Of a DNA stretch of 64,000 bases, positions 59,742 to 64,000 are shown piece after piece. The stretch lies in contig NZ_JACSIT010000135.1 in NCBI RefSeq assembly GCF_014349155.1, positions 60,644 through 124,643 on the forward strand, given 5' to 3'. Origin of the DNA: Neolewinella lacunae. GTDB lineage: Bacteria; Bacteroidota; Bacteroidia; Chitinophagales; Saprospiraceae. The notes below the pieces were generated by a model. It was not told the DNA's origin, searched no databases, and saw only the letters and a program-made list of their open reading frames with translations. A program made the translations under genes and the position numbers. How positions within the stretch are numbered: the stretch's first letter is position 1; every line of letters starts with the position of its first letter.

Positions 59742-62700
59742 GCCTTAATCCTTCTTTTAATGGATGTGGTTCCGGAAGCGCGCCCGCGAGCGGGCCAAGG
59801 CCGCGCCGTTGCGCGGTCTTAATCCTTCTTTAAATGGATGTGGTTCCGGAAGGTGTTAGCTGTGTTAGAAACGGGTTACCTTACGGCGTCTTAATCCTTC
59901 TTTTAATGGATGTGGTTCCGGAAGAAATCGCAACTAAATGTACCGTCAAGAAATCGTCTTGTCTTAATCCTTCTTTTAATGGATGTGGTTCCGGAAGATT
60001 GTAATTCTCTCCCCCGAGGCGCAAGCGCGTCTTGGTCTTAATCCTTCTTTTAATGGATGTGGTTCCGGAAGCGCTTCGTCTTGGCCCACGGCCAAGACGG
60101 CGACTTGTCTTAATTCTTCTTTTAATGGATGTGGTTCCGGAAGACCCTAGAACAGCTCCAAAACATGCTAAAACACCAGTCTTAATTCTTCTTTTAATGG
60201 ATGTGGTTCCGGAAGACCCTAGAACAGCTCCAAAACATGCTAAAACACCAGTCTTAATCCTTCTTTTAATGGATGTGGTTCCGGAAGAAGCCGCCCAGGC
60301 CGCTGGTATCCGCCCCCATTGGGGTCTTAATCCTTCTTTTAATGGATGTGGTTCCGGAAGCTATCACCCCGATGGGGAGAGTTACATGGTCGGGGGGTCT
60401 TAATCCTTCTTTTAATGGATGTGGTTCCGGAAGCTTACCTCCCTCGCCAAGCTGTTGCAGCACCTGGTCTTAATCCTTCTTTTAATGGATGTGGTTCCGG
60501 AAGATGTTCGCATTAGATTTCATCGACGCCAATTGGACGTCTTAATCCTTCTTTTAATGGATGTGGTTCCGGAAGCAAGCGCTTCGACATCACCAAAATT
60601 GACGAGGTAGGTCTTAATCCTTCTTTTAATGGATGTGGTTCCGGAAGTATTCAGCGCGTGTCGTAACCACGGCGCGCGTTCAGTCTTAATCCTTCTTTTA
60701 ATGGATGTGGTTCCGGAAGAACGCCGAATTGCAACACAACGACGAATTAAGCCTAGTCTTAATCCTTCTTTTAATGGATGTGGTTCCGGAAGTGCTTAAA
60801 ATTTGCCTAGAAAACGGCAAATACACAGTCTTAATCCTTCTTTAAATGGATGTGGTTCCGGAAGTTTTGCCTAGAAAACGGCAAATACACACTTCCCGAA
60901 GTCTTAATCCTTCTTTTAATGGATGTGGTTCCGGAAGTGCGCGAAAACATCAAAAAAGAAGAATTATGTACGGTCTTAATCCTTCTTTTAATGGATGTGG
61001 TTCCGGAAGCAAGCCAACAAAGTGTCCATCGCTCAGTGGGAGGCGGTCTTAATCCTTCTTTTAATGGATGTGGTTCCGGAAGCTCCCGCAAAACTTACCA
61101 CAAATGAAATCTTTACTCGTCTTAATCCTTCTTTTAATGGATGTGGTTCCGGAAGCGTCTACGACACTGCAAGTGTTGACCAGTACGGCGTCTTAATCCT
61201 TCTTTTAATGGATGTGGTTCCGGAAGCTGTGGGGATGTTATGTTTCGTGTTAATTCCGATGAGTCTTAATCCTTCTTTTAATGGATGTGGTTCCGGAAGG
61301 GCGAATAGACGAACCTGAAACCGTTTACGCCCCGTGTCTTAATCCTTCTTTTAATGGATGTGGTTCCGGAAGCACCAACAAAAAAACAGGCAAACCAAAA
61401 TTCAAGTCTTAATCCTTCTTTTAATGGATGTGGTTCCGGAAGTAGCACAACTGTAAGCCTAGGCCAACACGGTCGGGGTCTTAATCCTTCTTTTAATGGA
61501 TGTGGTTCCGGAAGTTGCGGAAAATCAAAAATAAATGCAAAAAAAAGTTGGTCTTAATCCTTCTTTTAATGGATGTGGTTCCGGAAGCAAACCAATGGGG
61601 TATAAAAAAACCTTTGGCAAAAGTCTTAATCCTTCTTTTAATGGATGTGGTTCCGGAAGTTAACGGTACGTACCGTTTAGGCATCGGGTTTAGTCTTAAT
61701 CCTTCTTTTAATGGATGTGGTTCCGGAAGGCGCTACAACGTGCTGGGTGGAGACCCATCGTAGTCTTAATCCTTCTTTTAATGGATGTGGTTCCGGAAGC
61801 GGGGTAAGGCTCGTCAGGTAATCCCCCGCCACCCAGTCTTAATCCTTCTTTTAATGGATGTGGTTCCGGAAGCCCAGCTCAAATCGAAGCAGACCCAAAG
61901 GGGTGTGGTCTTAATCCTTCTTTTAATGGATGTGGTTCCGGAAGCCAAAGAAGGCGACGAGTTTATTTCCTCTCACTTGTCTTAATCCTTCTTTTAATGG
62001 ATGTGGTTCCGGAAGGCGGCAATGCGCTTGCTCTATAAGGGAATGAAAAAGTCTTAATCCTTCTTTTAATGGATGTGGTTCCGGAAGCGAAGGGAGAAGA
62101 GGCCGCAAAAGCGCTGCGGGGTGTGTCTTAATCCTTCTTTTAATGGATGTGGTTCCGGAAGCCTTTGAGGAGGTCGCTATGGTCAACGACGCGGCGTCTT
62201 AATCCTTCTTTTAATGGATGTGGTTCCGGAAGGTTGACTTTTACGACGTTGACTAACGTCGCGCCCGTCTTAATCCTTCTTTTAATGGATGTGGTTCCGG
62301 AAGTTAACACGGTGGTTGCGCTTATCCGTAACGGGTTGTCTTAATCCTTCTTTTAATGGATGTGGTTCCGGAAGACACTACGCACGTCTGTACAACATCG
62401 AAGAATACGGTCTTAATCCTTCTTTTAATGGATGTGGTTCCGGAAGGCTAAGTCAAGCTACCACAAAGATTTCAGCGACCAGTCTTAATCCTTCTTTTAA
62501 TGGATGTGGTTCCGGAAGAGATTTTGGTCCGTTTGGAGCGGTAAATAAAAACTGTCTTAATCCTTCTTTTAATGGATGTGGTTCCGGAAGCAGCGGAATG
62601 GGACGAATGGGGCTATTTCCCAACAGTCTTAATCCTTCTTTTAATGGATGTGGTTCCGGAAGGAGTATTTGGGGTATTAGTGTTAACGGCAGCACAAGTC

Positions 62701-63094
62701 TTAATCCTTCTTTTAATGGATGTGGTTCCGGAAGTCTTCGAGCGCGAAGACGGTACATTCTACCACTGGGTCTTAATCCTTCTTTTAATGGATGTGGTTC
62801 CGGAAGTTTGAAGTATTATGGTTAATTTGGGCAGGTATGGGTGTCTTAATCCTTCTTTTAATGGATGTGGTTCCGGAAGTCAACAGAGAGCTTTAAAATG
62901 CGTTGTTGTTAGTCTTAATCCTTCTTTTAATGGATGTGGTTCCGGAAGGTTGAGCGTTCAATGTTCACCGCCGGCCTACCTGGGGTCTTAATCCTTCTTT
63001 TAATGGATGTGGTTCCGGAAGTTCAAAATAAACAATCATGATAAACTTTACATTAAGGTCTTAATCCTTCTTTTAATGGATGTGGTTCCGGAAG
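59742..63094 (-). CRISPR. CRISPR array, 47 repeats of 37 bp, 46 spacers of 32-37 bp
   Basis: On the + strand the repeat runs GTCTTAATCCTTCTTTTAAT followed by GGATGTGGTTCCGGAAG; period about 72 bp. Variants: repeat 1 (59742, base 2 changed), repeats 2 and 16 (59816, 60828; T17 to A), repeats 6 and 7 (60107, 60179; C9 to T). Spacers 6 and 7 are identical. Orientation is inferred as minus: the variant repeats cluster toward the left end (likely trailer), and read on the minus strand the repeat ends GGATTAAGAC, like the GGATTGAAAC ends of many repeats. No cas gene lies in the window, so the subtype is open. Spacers mostly read as coding-like + strand sequence, which hints at an RNA-targeting (type III-like) system. 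Confidence 0.97.
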
Positions 63095-63130
63095 TGAACC
63101 AACTGATCACGGAGTTATTTATGTAAATGA

Positions 63131-64000
63131 GCACACTACTCTACATTTTTAGAAAGTGCGAAGCGAGCACTACCTTAGGGGTTAACCACAACTCCAACTC
63201 ATGCTCACTCCGCAACTGCGTAAATTTACTGACTTGTACGGAAAATACGGTCTTGGTGCTACAAAAAACCTTCACTTGATCTGCCAACTTCTCATTTTGG
63301 GAAGAACTTGCAGCCTATGGAAACTCAAGGATTATGTCGGCTTGGCCCTCGACAAACCGCTTGTTCAGCCCGCCAGTCACTATCAGCGATTGATTCGATT
63401 TTTCGATGCCTGGCAAGACAACGCTGGCTTTATTCTTGACGTTCAGCGACGAACGCTGAGCCTACTTCGTCGCTTTCGTTTTACTCACTTACTCTTGGAT
63501 GGTACCAGTTGGAAGCGAGGTCAGCAAAAGTATCACTACATGGTGTTGAGCGTTCTAGTCGGCTCCGTGGCCATCCCCATCTATTGGAAACAACTAGGTA
63601 AAATTGGTGCTTCCTCCCAAGCAGAGCGCAAAGCTCTGTTTACTGAAGCGATGAAACATCTCGACCTGAAGGGCATGACGCTGCTTGCTGACCGAGAATA
63701 TGTCGGCCAAGAATGGTTTAAGTTCCTGATTGACAACAAAATAGAGTTTGTCATCCGACTGAGGTTCGGCGACTTCTACCAAGCTGTAGACGAAGCTCCC
63801 GGTAAGACTTATCAGCAGATGTATGACCAGTGCCGGAGTCACGGTAAGTTCTGCCGCAAACGTATAAAGTTGGGTGGACAGTTCTATTTTATATCGATGC
63901 GTCCTAATCCTAAAGGGACCGCTGGTGATGAGGTGATCATTTTTCTGACGCGCCTCCGACCGGTCAAGAAGACTGTTGACCAATACATAAAGCGTTGGCG
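63131..64000 (+). mobile_element. IS4-family insertion sequence, right part beyond the window
   Basis: The last CRISPR repeat (63058-63094) is followed by 36 bp of spacer length, which reads as coding-like sequence (EPTDHGVIYVNE), and then unrelated DNA starting GCACACTACTCTAC with a small hairpin AGTGC/GCACT. A transposase gene begins at 63201. The likely IS left end is near 63131; its inverted repeat and target duplication cannot be verified because the right end is outside. Confidence 0.7.
63201..64000 (+). CDS. IS4-family transposase, N-terminal part
   Basis: Open from ATG 63201 to the window edge (266 codons, no stop). DDE residues: first Asp in LLLDGTSWKRGQQKYHYMVL, second in LLADREYVGQEWF; the final visible YIKRW starts the Y-x2-R-x3-E block whose Glu is just off the edge. 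Helical N-terminus MLTPQLRKFTDLYGKYGLGA. It is a different IS4 subgroup from the Tn5-like enzyme at 12560, with no obvious sequence similarity to it beyond the DDE motifs. The gene interrupts, or sits directly beside, the CRISPR array. Confidence 0.9.
   Translation, partial: MLTPQLRKFTDLYGKYGLGATKNLHLICQLLILGRTCSLWKLKDYVGLALDKPLVQPASHYQRLIRFFDAWQDNAGFILDVQRRTLSLLRRFRFTHLLLDGTSWKRGQQKYHYMVLSVLVGSVAIPIYWKQLGKIGASSQAERKALFTEAMKHLDLKGMTLLADREYVGQEWFKFLIDNKIEFVIRLRFGDFYQAVDEAPGKTYQQMYDQCRSHGKFCRKRIKLGGQFYFISMRPNPKGTAGDEVIIFLTRLRPVKKTVDQYIKRW

Noticed and set aside
60032..62825. Apparent repetitive proteins encoded across the CRISPR array
   Set aside because: The 37-bp repeat has no stops in several frames and the period of ~72 is a multiple of three, so long frames arise automatically. 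Repeat plus unique-spacer structure is diagnostic of CRISPR.
59742..63094. Self-targeting spacers against this window
   Set aside because: Comparing spacers by eye with the rest of the window I found no match beyond short chance similarity; a computed search over the whole genome would be needed.

Overview
The window looks like chromosomal DNA of a high-GC member of the Bacteroidota, probably a Lewinella-like member of the Saprospiria. The reasons are a DUF5777-type beta-barrel next to c-type cytochrome lipoproteins, lipoprotein signals, Shine-Dalgarno-poor starts preceded by TAnnTTTG-like promoter boxes, and an ECF sigma factor paired with a membrane-barrel protein. The taxonomic placement is inference; no rRNA or tRNA gene is visible. 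Most of the window is GC-rich housekeeping DNA. AT-rich accessory genes and many families of dispersed intergenic repeats interrupt it.

Layout. 1-10.4 kb: end of a sodium symporter, a lipoprotein, a 173-bp MITE, a metallophosphatase, a large AsmA-like protein, RNase D, a tandem-repeat stretch, a glycosyltransferase and recQ. 10.4-15.4 kb: a cloverleaf-like inverted-repeat element, an M28 peptidase, a complete IS4/Tn5-type insertion sequence with a 9-bp target duplication, and a sterol-desaturase-family enzyme. 15.9-19.5 kb: a decayed tyrosine integrase followed by an integron-type cassette array; successive core sites match one another, and the AT-rich cargo includes a SUKH-type protein. 20-24 kb: small secreted or membrane proteins, a DUF2254 membrane protein and an outer-membrane barrel. 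25-33.7 kb: PBP1C, a tandem-repeat block, an HlyD/C39-ABC peptide exporter, and an ECF sigma factor with its membrane partner. 33.9-38 kb: three cytochrome-c-like proteins, a DUF5777 barrel and a PAP2 phosphatase. 38-40.2 kb: a VapBC-like module and a Fic protein, flanked by inverted copies of an 18-bp dispersed repeat. 40.3-49.3 kb: PEP carboxykinase, then a MarR-MFP-RND-TolC efflux operon with a nucleotidase and a GtrA gene inserted. 49.5-57 kb: a trp leader peptide with three Trp codons and an attenuator, then trpE-trpG-trpB-trpA (trpD, trpC and trpF absent), miaA, a saccharopine/alanine-dehydrogenase-like gene and a second PAP2 phosphatase. 57.2-59.1 kb: coaD and a dihydroorotase. 59.2-64 kb: the remnant of an AbiLi/RloA-like ATPase, a CRISPR array of 47 repeats with no cas genes in view, and an IS4-family element that begins right after a spacer-length stretch and runs off the right edge.

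The most unusual content is (1) the integron cassette array with a same-orientation, broken integrase; (2) the CRISPR array, whose spacers read mostly as A-rich, coding-like sequence on the + strand, with one duplicated spacer and one pair of overlapping spacers; (3) an abundant 18-bp repeat, GGGCGCGGNCGCAGGTGC; (4) a 193-bp cloverleaf-like palindromic element; and (5) a trp attenuator in front of a trp operon reduced to four genes.
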